Source: Nageia nagi (lineage: Eukaryota > Pinophyta). From it: DNA of 64,000 nt. Below the pieces are notes generated by a model. That model was not told the DNA's origin. It made no database searches and saw only the letters and a program-made list of their open reading frames with translations. Shown in pieces: positions 24,742 through 36,154 of this stretch. The first letter of the stretch is position 1; the number at the start of each line of letters is the position of its first letter. The stretch covers positions 198,586,001-198,650,000 of the forward strand of contig JBITNC010000001.1 of NCBI GenBank assembly GCA_050084985.1. Reading direction: 5' to 3'. The position numbers and the translations under genes are program-made.

Positions 24742-25521
24742 ATATTTTTATAAACGTCTCCTACAATTAATTATAAAAGTGGAAAAAAGGGGTTCATGTG
24801 ACTAGGAGACATAACTTGAGTTGTATTTATTTATGGTTTTTGTTTTTATATTGTAATAGGGTACTTTAAATGGTTTTAGGGTTGGGATATGTCAACTTCA
24901 AATTATAACCTTATAATATAAAAGGAAGTGAGCATCCCATTTTGGTGATGTTATGTTGATATTAGAATTGAATATTGAAACCCTAAAATTTTGATGAGTT
25001 GAGATTACAGGTCTTGCTCATTCCCATAGTGCATTAGAGGTGCATGGTTGGGGTCTTGGAAATATCATTAAAGGTGTTATTTCCCTAAAATATCAAAAAT
25101 ACAAAAAGAGGCATATGTGAGTGGTTCGTGGCATTTTTGGTGAAGGGATTCACTCATTTTGGGAAGTTTGTGTCATTTTAGGGAGTGTTTGTGACATGTG
25201 TTTTAGAGTTGTTGGCAACCCCAAACCATATGCTTGTATTTAAGGTTATTTTTGAGGATTTTTTGCATCAATTCAACCTTGGGGTTAGTTCATCCCACTT
25301 GTGGGAGTTTGTATCTACATTTTGAGTTCCTTGGGACTCCATTTGTCCATTCTAGCTATTGTCTTGGTTTGATAATATTTAATATATGATACTAGTTGAT
25401 TTCTCCTCATACTTGTGTTATTTTATGAGTAATTTATAAGTTTTTTTATTGTTTCAATTTATCTCTACATTTTTATGTTGAGGGTTTGCTAGAAAAAAAT
25501 AAATATAAAAGGAACATCACA
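24723..25521 (+). repeat. 3' LTR of S
   Basis: 799 bp, starts TGTAATTTCCC and ends ACATCACA. Homologous along its whole length to 18,848-19,639. Confidence 0.93.
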
Positions 25522-25526
25522 TATTT

Positions 25527-27208
25527 CTAAATTTATTACCCTAAATCTTAATATTCCTTAGGCAAGCTATTATAGTTTCTTTTATAATAACTTGTATTGT
25601 GTTATTTACATGTAAATATTATAATTTTATTTTAAGCTAAAAACATTTATTTTAAATTACTCTAACATATTTAAGTACTAAACTCATTACTTAAACATAT
25701 TTAGATAACTAAATTTTTTTACTAACAAATTATTTATCCAAAAGTTTTTGCTCAACCCTAGAACTTAAAACTATTATATTCATTTTATCATAAAAGAATA
25801 CAACTATTATTTTAAAAATAAAAAATAATACCATTAAATATATTGAATAGTATCATTCTTTATTCAATATATTTACATATAATATAATCATATTTTTCTT
25901 TTAAACCAAATATAATCATTTCTTAATATAAAAGTTCCATTTAAGATAATATTTAATTTCATTTTTATATTTAAATAAGCATTTTTTAAAATTGTAATAA
26001 ATAAAATGCATAATACAATCTTGTTATGATGTAATGTCTCAAAAAAGGATGTCTAGTCTTTAACAAAAACTTCTCCTACCAAATTTGAGCAAATGCTAAA
26101 AGGAGGACATCTAAAAACTTTAAGATAAAATGGCTATCCTAGATATAAGACATATATCCTCTAAATATGAACATCTATTTTCTATAACATGGTCTTTAAG
26201 AATAAAATATTGTATACATAGCTAGCATTTACTTATTAAAAAAGTACAAATAAATCCTATATTTTTACATTTGCAACAATTGTTCATCCCATAGATCAGT
26301 TGGTCTTTAGTGGACATTAATATAATTTACCTTTATCTTTATAAGCATTTATTCATTTAATGGTAACACTCAAATAAAATATATACTAATTACTTTTATA
26401 CAACCAAGAAGGTCATAATAAAATAATAACTTTAATTTAAGGGATCTTTACTATACAATTACCTCTAAGTAAAAAAGGAAAGGTTACACATGTTCAACCT
26501 AAAAGAACCCATCATCTAGAAGATAACATCACCTTATTTTTGCCTTAGAACATGGATTTTGTGATGTGAAAATCATTTATGGAACTAAGGTATAACTACC
26601 TTTGATATACCCTATTATATATTAAAAAAATGTCAAGAGATATCATTCCTATTTTAATTTTTAAATATATATATATTTTTTGAAGCCAATTATTATTATT
26701 TTTAAATAATAAAGTAGATTCATTTTTTTTTTAAATATTGAAGTCAATGTTTAACGGATGAACTCACATGCAACATTTTGGCTCTCCACTCCATCCCTGT
26801 GGTAGTTATAGGAATGCCTCTCGATGTTAAAGATAGAATTTATTCTTCTCTAAGATTATTTACAAGGGAAATGGTTAAATTTAATGTTTACCAATCAATA
26901 TATTTATTTTAACAATCTAAAAATATATATTACACCCTATGTAAAAATAACCATTACATAACAATAGTAAATAAAACCATCATCATAATGTACTCATATA
27001 AATTACTCTAAAGAAAGTAACCTTGTATAAAGATGAGATGATCTCAAGCTTGTAGTTGAAGGCAAATTATTCAACTTCTTTCTCTTCAACTCACCCATGG
27101 ATGACCATGCTCAAGCATGAACCACAAATAATAATAGTGAACAACTTTTTCTTTATCCTAAGTTGTTATTAAATAGATACTCAATTTTGCATGGGAAAAT
27201 AATTAAAA
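25527..27208. other. AT-rich unassigned sequence
   Basis: No ORF, LTR end or repeat family recognised. Contains a short (TA)n run near 26,665. It may be non-coding remains of the gypsy element whose RT scrap follows. Confidence 0.4.
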
Positions 27209-27720
27209 TTAGAAAGAAAGTACATGCACAAATTTAAAAACACTATTCATAAAATTCATAAATGTTATCGCGATATTACTTAGTCCTAAAGGTAAGATTA
27301 TAAACTCATAATACTCATACCTTATCATAATGGTTATTTTATAAGTGTTTGAATCCTTCATACTTAGTTGATGATAACATGTTCTTAAATCAGTTTTGGA
27401 GAATATGTTTGCACCTTTTAATTGATCAAATAAATAATCAATTCTTGGAGGGGGATATTTGTTGTTTATGTTCACTTTATTTAACATTTTGTACTCGATG
27501 CACAATTGAAATGAACCATCCTTTTTCTTAATAAATAATATTGGCACATAACAAGGCAAAGTACTTTGTTTAATATGCCTTTTATCTAATAATTCTTGTA
27601 GCTGTACTTACAATTCTTGCATTTCAATGATTATCATAAAATAAGCTTGCTATAGGTTAGGCTCCAGGAACTATTTTAATTCAAAAGGTAAATTCTCTTC
27701 TAGGAGGCATTCTAGATAAC
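27209..27720 (-). pseudogene. Isolated Ty3/gypsy reverse transcriptase fragment
   Basis: Minus strand. It reads from a pre-RT linker (about 27,640-27,600, homologous to the LLDKGHI region) into LFIKKKDGSFQLCIEYKMLN, PPPRIDYLFDQLKGA, FSKTDLRTCYHQL and LPLGLSNIAITFMNFMN. The catalytic YxDD strand is not retained. No LTRs are attached. It differs clearly from the RT of elements S and W, so it is a third gypsy lineage. Confidence 0.75.
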
Positions 27721-28268
27721 TATTTAAGTGATTTGTCATTATACATTACATCACTAATAGTCATAATTAGCATCAAGTTGCATCATAAAAATACATTTTA
27801 AGTCAGCAATAGCAACATGTAGCATCTTATATCATGTCAACATTGGATAATTTTGCATTGATAATAGCAACAACATAACATCATAATTAACATTGTAAAT
27901 TACATTTTTTGTGTTGAATTAGCATTTATGTCGTTTGTAGTGCTAGAGAAAAAAATTAATTTTTTTAAATTGAAAATTATTTTCGTATTTATTCATATTG
28001 TATTTGAATACTAATTTTTTTACAAAATTAATTTAATTTATTTATTAATTCTCATTTTTAATGTATTTTTATATTGTATTTTAATATTTTTTTTATAAAA
28101 TTAATTTAATATATTTTATTTGATTAAATTGAAATGAATTAAATAAATAAATATAAATATTAAATAAATATAAATAATAAATATTAAATATGAAACTCAA
28201 CTAAGGTGTAAATTTAAAATTTACGATAAATATATCAAAATATCAAATCATAATGCATCATAAATGTA
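27721..28268. other. AT-rich spacer
   Basis: Very AT-rich, many aaataaata runs, no coding signal. It lies downstream (3') of gene G. Confidence 0.5.
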
Positions 28269-29844
28269 TCATAAATTAACATCATGATCATGATCACTAT
28301 CAAGCTCATAATGATCACTAGTTGCATCATCATGATCATGATCACTATCAAGCTCATAATGGTCACTAGTTGCATCATCACGATAACCACCACCACCACT
28401 CCTATCCTTAGCAGTCTAATCCTTGACCTATGCTAACACTAGTGATGAATCGTGTTGTAATTAAAAATTAAATAAATGTTAGTAAATGAATAGAAATTAA
28501 AAATCTTAATTACATAATAAAATTAATTAAAATCATATAAAATATCACCAATTACTTACCGCATCCACCAATGTGATCAACCTACTAAAACATTCTTTAA
28601 TTCCATATGCCAATTCATTTGATGTTGAATGTCTTCCATATTTATTGAACTATAAAAAAATATATTTAATTAAACAATATTACCATTAATTAACTATTTT
28701 TTTTAAAAATTAAATAATTTACATAATATACTCACAAACATGGCCTTAATTCCACATTTTTGTATGCTACCAAACTGATGCATACCACCAACGGAATTTG
28801 ATATACTAAAATTGCACATATATGCAACTTTTTCTTGCAACAAGCATTCCAATGTGGACCTGTAGTTCCCTTCATCATCATTTACTTTTTTTTACCATTT
28901 GCTTCCATACTTTCTTACTACATGTTGGTGTTTAGCATCCATACAATCATTAGTTTGAAGCTTTTTTATGGATCTTTTCAAGTGATCCATTTTCCATTTC
29001 AAGTTCTGACTTACCATTTGGAGTGCTTTTTCTAAACTCCACCCATCATACCAATCTTTTCTGAGGTCATCTATCATTTGTCTCTTGGCTGCAAAATAAA
29101 TAATTATAAAAAAATTAGATTTTATTTTTTTAGAAATTTTTTTTTAAATATCATTAAAAATATTTTTTAAAATTATTATTAATAATAATTTATAAAAAAA
29201 GATACCTTTTTTTATCTTATTTTTTCCATTTAAGATCCAATGTTGGATCAAAATACAGGAACTCTACATCCTTAAGGCAATTGTAAAAATATTTCCCTAA
29301 ACAATATTTGAAAGTATTAATAAATTAATATATTGTAAATATATATATAAATATATATTTTTTCAAACATTTACTCTTACTAGCTTCATTGTGCATCACT
29401 TCACTGTCTACTTTGACCTTTATTTTAATCCACTTTGCCCCCTTTGATGTTGAAAATGTAGAGATCTCTTGATTAACTAACTCTACACTTTTAACCCTTA
29501 CATCACCTTTACTAAATAAAAAAATAAATAATTTAAAAATATTAGTTCATTTATTTAAAAATAATAATAAATCACAAAAAATATTACGATATGGATTGCT
29601 TAGAGGTTATGGTCTAATACTTGTTGTATGAGATGATCTAGAAGAAGTCTCGATACCCAAATATTCCTCTAACTATTTGGTAATAAATATTATTTTCATA
29701 ATTTTATACATTACTTTCGCTATCTCTCCTTGAAAATAATAAAAAATAAGTTATGTGCCTTATAAAATGAAAGCATTAATTAAAATATATTGATATTACA
29801 CTAATACATATTAATATTATTCTTTTCTTTTCATCTTCAAGATC
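28269..29844 (-). pseudogene. Gene G: multi-exon gene of unknown family, 3' exons
   Basis: Minus-strand exons with consensus borders: 29,728-29,588; 29,506-29,381 (donor GTAAGA); 29,296-29,206; 29,088-28,736 (acceptor TTTGCAG, donor GTGAGT); 28,649-28,560 (donor GTAAGT); 28,427-28,269 (stop TGA). Phases agree at most joins, notably the last two introns (phase 0). The largest exon encodes a basic helical protein (SLEKALQMVSQNLKWKMDHL); the last exon has a Gly run and then an Asp/His-rich acidic tail. About four in-frame stops, mostly TAG/TAA where Gln would fit, and one probable indel in an A-run show it is dead. I do not recognise the family; a multi-exon DNA-transposon protein is one possibility. 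Its 29,844 end continues at 58,324 across element X. Confidence 0.55.
28283..28378 (-). repeat. 48-bp in-frame tandem duplication
   Basis: Two adjacent 48-bp units (28,283-28,330 and 28,331-28,378) differ at one base. Each encodes 16 residues of the SDHYELDSDHDHDDAT type at the C-terminus of gene G. Being a multiple of three and nearly identical, it is far younger than the surrounding LTR pairs. Confidence 0.85.
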
Positions 29845-29849
29845 ATAAT

Positions 29850-31554
29850 TGTGACATCCCCCTTGTACAATTGTAATTAATTCTAGAATCTAACAAATTT
29901 TTCCTTTTTTGTACAATTAATTATTTAATTGTGTTTGTTAGTTAGTACTTAGGATAGAATACTTAATGGTTCATTGGACCGCACTGTGAGCCCCAAGTGG
30001 AATGTCTCCCTCCCAAGTGTAGTTTAGTGTGTTTTAATGTACTTGGAGATCCCAAAACATGATTGTGGGAATCCCAAGGTCTATTTAGCACTTAATGGAT
30101 GTATGAGCACTTAATGGCCCCAACATGAGATTAGTATCACTTGTATAATTGCATCAACCTTAGGGAGACTTCTATACCCCCATGTTGTCTCATAACACCC
30201 ACATTTCTCCTCTAGATGTCCACACATGCCTCTTAGACCCATGCATGTGTTCTTGGACCCATGTGGAGCATGAGGGAGGCCATATACCCACATGGTGCTT
30301 GGAATGACTCCTAGGTACTAACATTGAGGCTTGAGGGAACTAGATGATGACATGAGGTGAGATCTAGATCTAGGAAAGCTATATTAGCCCTTGGAGCCTT
30401 ATTATTGGATATATAGATTTGATATTATTCTCATACCATCTAAAGGTCAAAATTCTTAGCATAGCACTAAGCAAGACCCCTATGTGCAACATTTAGTAGG
30501 ATTAGTAGGTTAAGGGATCCTATTAATCTATGGATTTGTTGTAGCATCCTATCCCATCCAATGGTATTTTGAGGTTGAGCTTCTACTATTCAATTGGTCA
30601 CCAGGGTTTGAGGAGGGCTCCTTTGATGGAGATGATTCAAATTTTGAGGGAACAAGACTATCCTACATATCATCCATCCATCCAGTAGTGAGAGATACAT
30701 GTTGTGCCCTAGTTAGTGTTGGAATGTATAATGCATTATTGTAAAGGTTATGTAATAATCCTCTATGTAAATTCATTAATACTTAAGGGTATCATTTGAT
30801 ACCTTAAGTATTTAAATGAATATGATAATGTAACTTGTCCTACACTCCATGTCATGAGCAAGCCCCTTGGGTAAAAGGATGTGTATGTCATGATATTGTG
30901 CATTGGATAAAAGGGTGATCCAAAGAGGGATTTTGGCCTATAAATAGAAGGCTTTCTCTTTGTGATCACACACCAATTATGGAGTAAAGCTATGCTATAG
31001 TATGGAAGTGTAGGAGTTGAGGTTAGGAGGATTGAAAGAGAGTTGTATTTGTGATTGAAGTAAAGATCTAGTTAGTGGATGTACTCCTAGTTGGAGGAAC
31101 CACTTTACATCTTGAGTTAATTTGTGAGATTATCTTGTTTATGAGTTTATTAGATGTGTATTGTGAGTTTTAAAGAGATCTTGGTTGTTTAAGAATTATC
31201 TTATTAGTTTTAGTTCCTTTATTTAGCTCCTTGGAGGCCAACATCCAACCTTAGAGGCTTGGTATTATATCATTGCTCATTATTTATCTTCAATACAATT
31301 ATTGGGCACTTGGATCTTAGTATTTGTCTTGTGTATGCTTTCATATTGTAATGTTATGGTGTATTTACTATTTCATGCATGTTGTAGCTATACATTGGCT
31401 TTGTGAGATTGTATTTACTTGTATCTAAAGCTCTAACCCTAGCATTATCATATTGAGGTGCTTGGTGCTTGTTTATACCCTTTTAGGCTAGAGATGGATG
31501 TATATTTGCTTGAATTTGATTATTTCCATTTGAGATTGTATTTAGGATTTTATA
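29850..31554 (+). repeat. Left LTR of X (interrupted by a solo LTR)
   Basis: 1,705 bp, of which 505 bp plus a TSD copy belong to a later copia solo LTR. The remainder matches 34,757-35,436, 44,276-44,478 and 58,010-58,323 in order. Open frames such as 30,293-30,111 are chance within the LTR. Confidence 0.88.
30717..31221 (+). mobile_element. Solo copia LTR (Z family)
   Basis: 505 bp homologous to the LTRs of element Z (44,479-44,977), starting TGTTGGAATG and ending CCTTTA (Z: CCTTCA). Flanked by GTTAG (30,712-30,716) and TTTAG (31,222-31,226). The matching place in X's other LTR is uninterrupted (about 44,454-44,460, ccctacttggctcc). No internal region remains, so two LTRs recombined after insertion. 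Confidence 0.85.
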
Positions 31555-31555
31555 G

Positions 31556-31571
31556 TGGTATTAGAGATTAG
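31556..31571 (+). other. Primer-binding site of X (initiator tRNA-Met)
   Basis: TGGTATTAGAGATTAG one base after the left LTR; one C-to-T step from the usual TGGTATCAGAG start. Confidence 0.75.
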
Positions 31572-31838
31572 ATCTGGCCAACTTATGTGATTAAGATCTA
31601 GCTAAAGACAAATTGAACTAGTATATCAGGACATCTTGCACTTAAAAGGCTAGTTTTGGGGTGAAAATGATGGGTTTTCAAAAAGTTTAAATTCCTAGAC
31701 TAAGTAGTCTAGGGTTTGGATAATATATCTATAGAGGAAGGTTATTTCTAGGTATAAAAAGTCTTGATCTATTATCCTAGCTAATTATAAAAATTTAATA
31801 TGAAGATTTTAAGTTTTTATGTTAGGGTTTTGAAGATT

Positions 31839-32201
31839 ATGGCACTGTGGGAAGAAATAGAGAAGTATGATAAGCTCATACATGTTTATAGATCATTGAC
31901 CACATAGATACAATAACAAATTAAGGAGTTAAATTCATTTCTCAAAAGAAGCTCCCTAAGAAGAGATGTTGTGGGTTACACCAATCCTATATCACTTCGA
32001 TCTAGTCATATGAGAGAGTGTGGAGAAAACGATATCAAATCTAGAGAAGATTTTAGATCTCAAGACACTCTTCATGCAAAAAGAAGAATTCAATATTCTC
32101 CACCATTAGGGAACAAAGAGGAATTGATAAGATTCATAGATTCAATAGTGAGGATAGACAAGGATTCTTGGCATCACACCTTGGGCATAGAGGATGCTTG
32201 A
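31839..32201 (+). pseudogene. First ORF of X, unknown (possible gag remnant)
   Basis: One frame from ATG 31,839 to 32,201 (120 codons before its terminal stop) with two early stops (TAG and TAA in the segment after RSLTT). It begins with a helical, coiled-coil-like stretch (MALWEEIEKYDKLIHVYRSL), then Ser/Arg-rich sequence, and ends in the first copy of a short repeat (SWHHTLGIEDA). Its position after the PBS is where gag would be, but no capsid motif or zinc knuckle is visible. Confidence 0.45.
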
Positions 32202-32325
32202 TGCCCCACACTAGATATAAAGAAGGCTTGGCATCCAATGTTGAACTAGGAGGAGGTTTAACACCCTACATTGAGCACTAAGGATATTAGGCATACAACG
32301 TTGGAAAAAAAGGAGAATTGGCAAA
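32155..32325 (+). repeat. Degenerate 30-36 bp tandem repeat in X
   Basis: Successive units carry ggcatc-cac/cca-c-ttg-gca type cores. Read in frame they give SWHHTL, AWHPML, HPTLST and RHTTLE. Four to five drifted copies, continuing the repeat that ends the preceding ORF. Confidence 0.55.
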
Positions 32326-32599
32326 GGAATAATCTTGTATCAGCCATGTTGACACCCCAAAAAGGTACGAAAGTAATTCTAATTTCTATGATAGTAATTA
32401 AGAAATTTTGAATGGTGTTGTTGAAAGTAATAATATTGGAAAGAAAGAGGAAAGAGCCATTGTTAGTTTAGATTTAATTTTTGGAAATAGTAGTGAGGAA
32501 GGGGAAGATGGATTTGAATCTAACATGGAGGATGATAAATATTGCAAAGAAGAGAATGCTATTTCAAATCTTGGAAAATCATAAATCATTATATCACTA

Positions 32600-34740
32600 C
32601 ATGAGGTATGTCAAGTAGAGCTACAAGATGTGTCCTTCAGAATGCAATCACCCCCATTTGTTGGGAATGTAGTGAAGAATAAGAAGCCTATTGTAGACAT
32701 GAATGTTGAAACTTTACAACCAGGTTATGGGTATGCACATATTAGTTTCATAACTTTATTTTCAAGGTGTGATGTGTGCAAAGAATCAATTCTTCATGTG
32801 AATTGCAATAGTCTTCTATCTCCATAGGATATGGGTGTGTTAGCACACAATGGGAGATTAAGAAGGTTGGAGGTGATCATGGGGAATGAAACTGAAAGCA
32901 TGAAGATTTCCAAATCAACCTTAGAGAAGAAAGGGAAAATAGTTTCAACCTATGATGAAAGACTTGATGGTCATTGGAACCACTTGTATATTTAGCATAT
33001 GACATGGGGCAATTGCATCACTTATTTTAGCTCACTTTAGTTGTTTATGTGTTTATAAGAATCCATAGCCTCACTTGAAGGATTTGAACATGAGGGCATC
33101 ATATTTTCTCATAACACATTTACTTGTAGCCAAGACATCAAGAAGAAGGGAGGTACACTTGTTGATTTTTGTGATCATTATGTTCCTAAAAGTTCATCAC
33201 TATCATTTCAAAAGTTACTTTGCTACTCTAAAAGGCTACAATATATGAGGAAAACTTATGCACTAATAGGAGGTTTTAGTCTTCATCTTTGTGCTTGGTA
33301 TGGGCTAATTTAGAAGGGAAATATTCAAATTTGATTTCAGCTTTTTTTAAGCTAATTTGATACATTTTAAGGGAAACATTTGATAAGGGAATATGGAAGA
33401 CTATTTGGGACACTTTATCCACTTATGATTCTCATGGTTTTAAACCTAATACTCAATTATACATCTACTACTCCAATGTCCCTATTTGGAGCTTTACACT
33501 TGCTAATTTTTTTGAGAACTTTACAATTAATAGTATTTTGAAGATCAGTGAGATTGCTGCCATTTAATACTTAATATGGACTAAGTGTTTGGCAATTTTA
33601 GGGATCAAATCCTTGCCTTTGGAAATAATAATTATGGAGATAGTTAGGGTTGAAATGTTTTTATTATTTTCAACATTATGGGTTGCATTTTTCATGAATG
33701 ATAGGGCTACATTCTTGGCTTTTAGAAAATACTTTTGAGGACAACAAGTATTGAATGCTTTAAGGAACATAGGACTATTATAGATGTGTTTGCTAAGAGT
33801 TTTTGGACTTCATGTTCATTGAACTTTGAGATAATGTTTATGATGTTAGTTGGGATTAATGTGGTAACACTTTGAGCTGCATCAATTACTAATAAAAATG
33901 GGACTATTGTTGTACTCTTTGCTCATGTATTTGGGACTGATACACACTCAGTAAAGGTTGCACTTATTATTGATATAATAAGGACTATTAAATATGATAT
34001 AAGGAATCTCTTCACTTGATAAGGGTTATCCTTTGAAGGAATAAGTTTACTGCTGATGAAATATATTTTCACTTCATTTGATGATCAATTGGAACTGAGT
34101 TAAATGAAAATAAGGTTTTTGTATTTTCATATCTGATATGCACTCTTTTGGTTGAAATTGCTCCTTGCAATATGGCTATTCATATTTCAGAATATGATGC
34201 ATGATTAGTTTATTTAAATGAAGATGAATGCATTAAAATTTCAAAATTGTTATGCATTTGTTCCATCACTAACATGGTTGGAAATAGGTTAAAAAAGATG
34301 ACTATTTTTCCTATCTTAATGGATACAATCATTAATGACTATTTGGTGATAATAAAAGGCTTTGTTTGGATTAATGTTGTCCTAATTTTTTGGCTTACAT
34401 TAGTACACAGTTAGAGACCTTTTGGTTGGTACTCCTTGCACCATTTGAGGGTAATTATGAAGATCCAACATTGGCAAACTTTCTTCCAATTATTGATACA
34501 TGTTTGCACATTGATTGTGAAGTGTTGAGGATTGATTCTAAGCATTACATATTGATTTTCATTTTAGAGCTGAGTATAATATACTTGCTAATTTTTAAAA
34601 GGAAGTTGAGGAAAATCTTGAGGTTGAGTTTGTTAGATGCATAGTTTATATGATTTCTTCACTTGAGCATGATGGATTCTACTCTTTTAGATGGATTTAG
34701 GATCCTAGATTGTATTGTAATTGCTTAAGGGCAAGTAATT
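32600..34740 (+). other. Rest of the X internal region, no recognisable domain
   Basis: Plus frames at 32,630-32,827 (contains CDVCKESILHVNC) and 34,390-34,644 are open but carry no retroelement motif. I looked for xxDD, KKKDG-like RT motifs, HHCC and DSG and saw none. The stretch may be non-coding or a captured, heavily decayed host sequence. Confidence 0.45.
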
Positions 34741-34742
34741 TT

Positions 34743-34756
34743 GAGAGGGGAGGCTT
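34743..34756 (+). other. Polypurine tract of X
   Basis: GAGAGGGGAGG followed by CTT directly before the right LTR. Confidence 0.7.
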
Positions 34757-35436
34757 TATGAAGCCCCCCTTGTGCAATTGTAATTAATTCTAGAATCTAA
34801 CAAATTCCCCCTTTTTTGTATAAGTAATTATTTAATTATGCTTTTTAGTTACTACTTGGGATAGAAGACTTAATGGGTCATTAGACCCCACAGTGAGCCC
34901 CAAGTGGGATGTATCCCTCTCAAGTATAGTCTAGTGTATTTTAATGTACTTGAAGATCCCAAAATATGATTATGGGAATCCCAAGGTCTATTTAGCACTT
35001 AGTGGATGAATGAGCACTTAATGATCCCAATTTGAGATTGGAAGCACTTGTACACATGTGCTAGCCTTGGGGAGATTTCTATACCCCCATGTTGATCCAT
35101 GACACCCATGTTGCCCCCTACATGACCATGCGTACCTCCTAAACCCATATATATATTGGACTCAAATAGAGCATGAGGGAGGCTTGGATACCCATGTTGG
35201 TTCTATAATAACTCCTAGGTACCAACATTAGGGCTTGAGGGGACTTGTTGATGACATTGAGGTGAGATCTAGATCTAGGAAAGCTATATTAGCCCATAGA
35301 CCCTTATTGCTAGATACACAAATGTGAAATTATTCTCATACTATCTAAAGAAAAAAGTCTTAGCATAGTGCTAAGCAAGACCACTAGGTGCAACATCGAG
35401 GAGGATTAGTAGGCTGAGGGATCCTATTAGTCTACA
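34757..35436 (+). repeat. Right LTR of X, segment 1
   Basis: Matches 29,850-30,530 of the left LTR. Ends in CTACA (35,432-35,436), the 5' TSD of element Y. Confidence 0.88.
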
Positions 35437-36140
35437 TGTAGACCTTAAATTATGTAAAATACAAATATACATAATAAATAAAATGATCTATAATGTAAGA
35501 AGAGCTAGATATGTACACTATATAAGATATAATAAATATACATGAAAATCATGTACTTGATATGAAGTATATTTACAATCCTCAAAAACAAACGTTAATT
35601 GATCTTTGGAGGATTGGGATTGGATTAGAGGTGAGCTTGTAATGGATCTTTATATGCATAGATCAATAGCCTCTACCACCAAAATATAGAACCCTCAATC
35701 CTCAAGATGCAGACCATTAATGTTGTTGAATATGAAGAATTATGAAGTGTGCCAAGGAAAGTTTTAGAGCTTAGAGTATAACAATTTCTCATAATACATG
35801 GCATCAAGAGACAATGTTGCTTGATGAAGATTACAGTAGAAAACCACATGTTAGGGATCTTCTCATATCAAAGAATTCCAATATGTGGAGATCAACCTAT
35901 TCCACTCACATATATAGCCTACAAAGATATAGAGAGAAATGAAGACCAACTCTACCAATAATATAAGCTTTGTTATATTTAAGATAAATTGAAATATGAA
36001 CCATAACATATGACATTGCATTGTCCCTAGCATATTGTAATATCAACTTTATCTTAACATTTGTAATATTACAATAACTCATTTAGGAAGTATAAATATG
36101 TTTTATTAAATAAATAATAAATCATTTTTAGGCATCTACA
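35437..36140 (-). repeat. LTR of Y (3' in element orientation)
   Basis: 704 bp from TGTAGACC to CATCTACA, colinear with 43,562-44,270. Confidence 0.9.
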
Positions 36141-36154
36141 TTTTGCCCCTCTTT
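36141..36154 (-). other. Polypurine tract of Y
   Basis: On the minus strand AAAGAGGGGCAAAA immediately precedes the LTR start TGTAGATGCC. Confidence 0.75.

Larger units (their letters stand above)
18848..25521 (+). mobile_element. Complete Ty3/gypsy chromovirus S
   Basis: 6,674 bp bounded by two LTRs that start TGTAAT and end ACATCACA (5' copy ACATCATA), with a perfect 5-bp TSD, TATTT, at 18,843-18,847 and 25,522-25,526. It has an initiator-Met PBS, gag, PR, RT, RNase H, integrase, a C-terminal chromodomain and a polypurine tract in canonical order. LTRs differ by about 10% over the first 380 bases by eye, so the insertion is old. All coding parts carry stops or frameshifts. Confidence 0.93.

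Noticed and set aside
28283-28378. CRISPR-like or satellite repeat
   Set aside because: Only two adjacent units, no spacers, in frame with gene G: a simple coding duplication.
30111-30293. Cys/Trp-rich 60-residue minus frame
   Set aside because: Lies wholly within X's LTR and is not kept in the sister LTR at 34,757-35,436.
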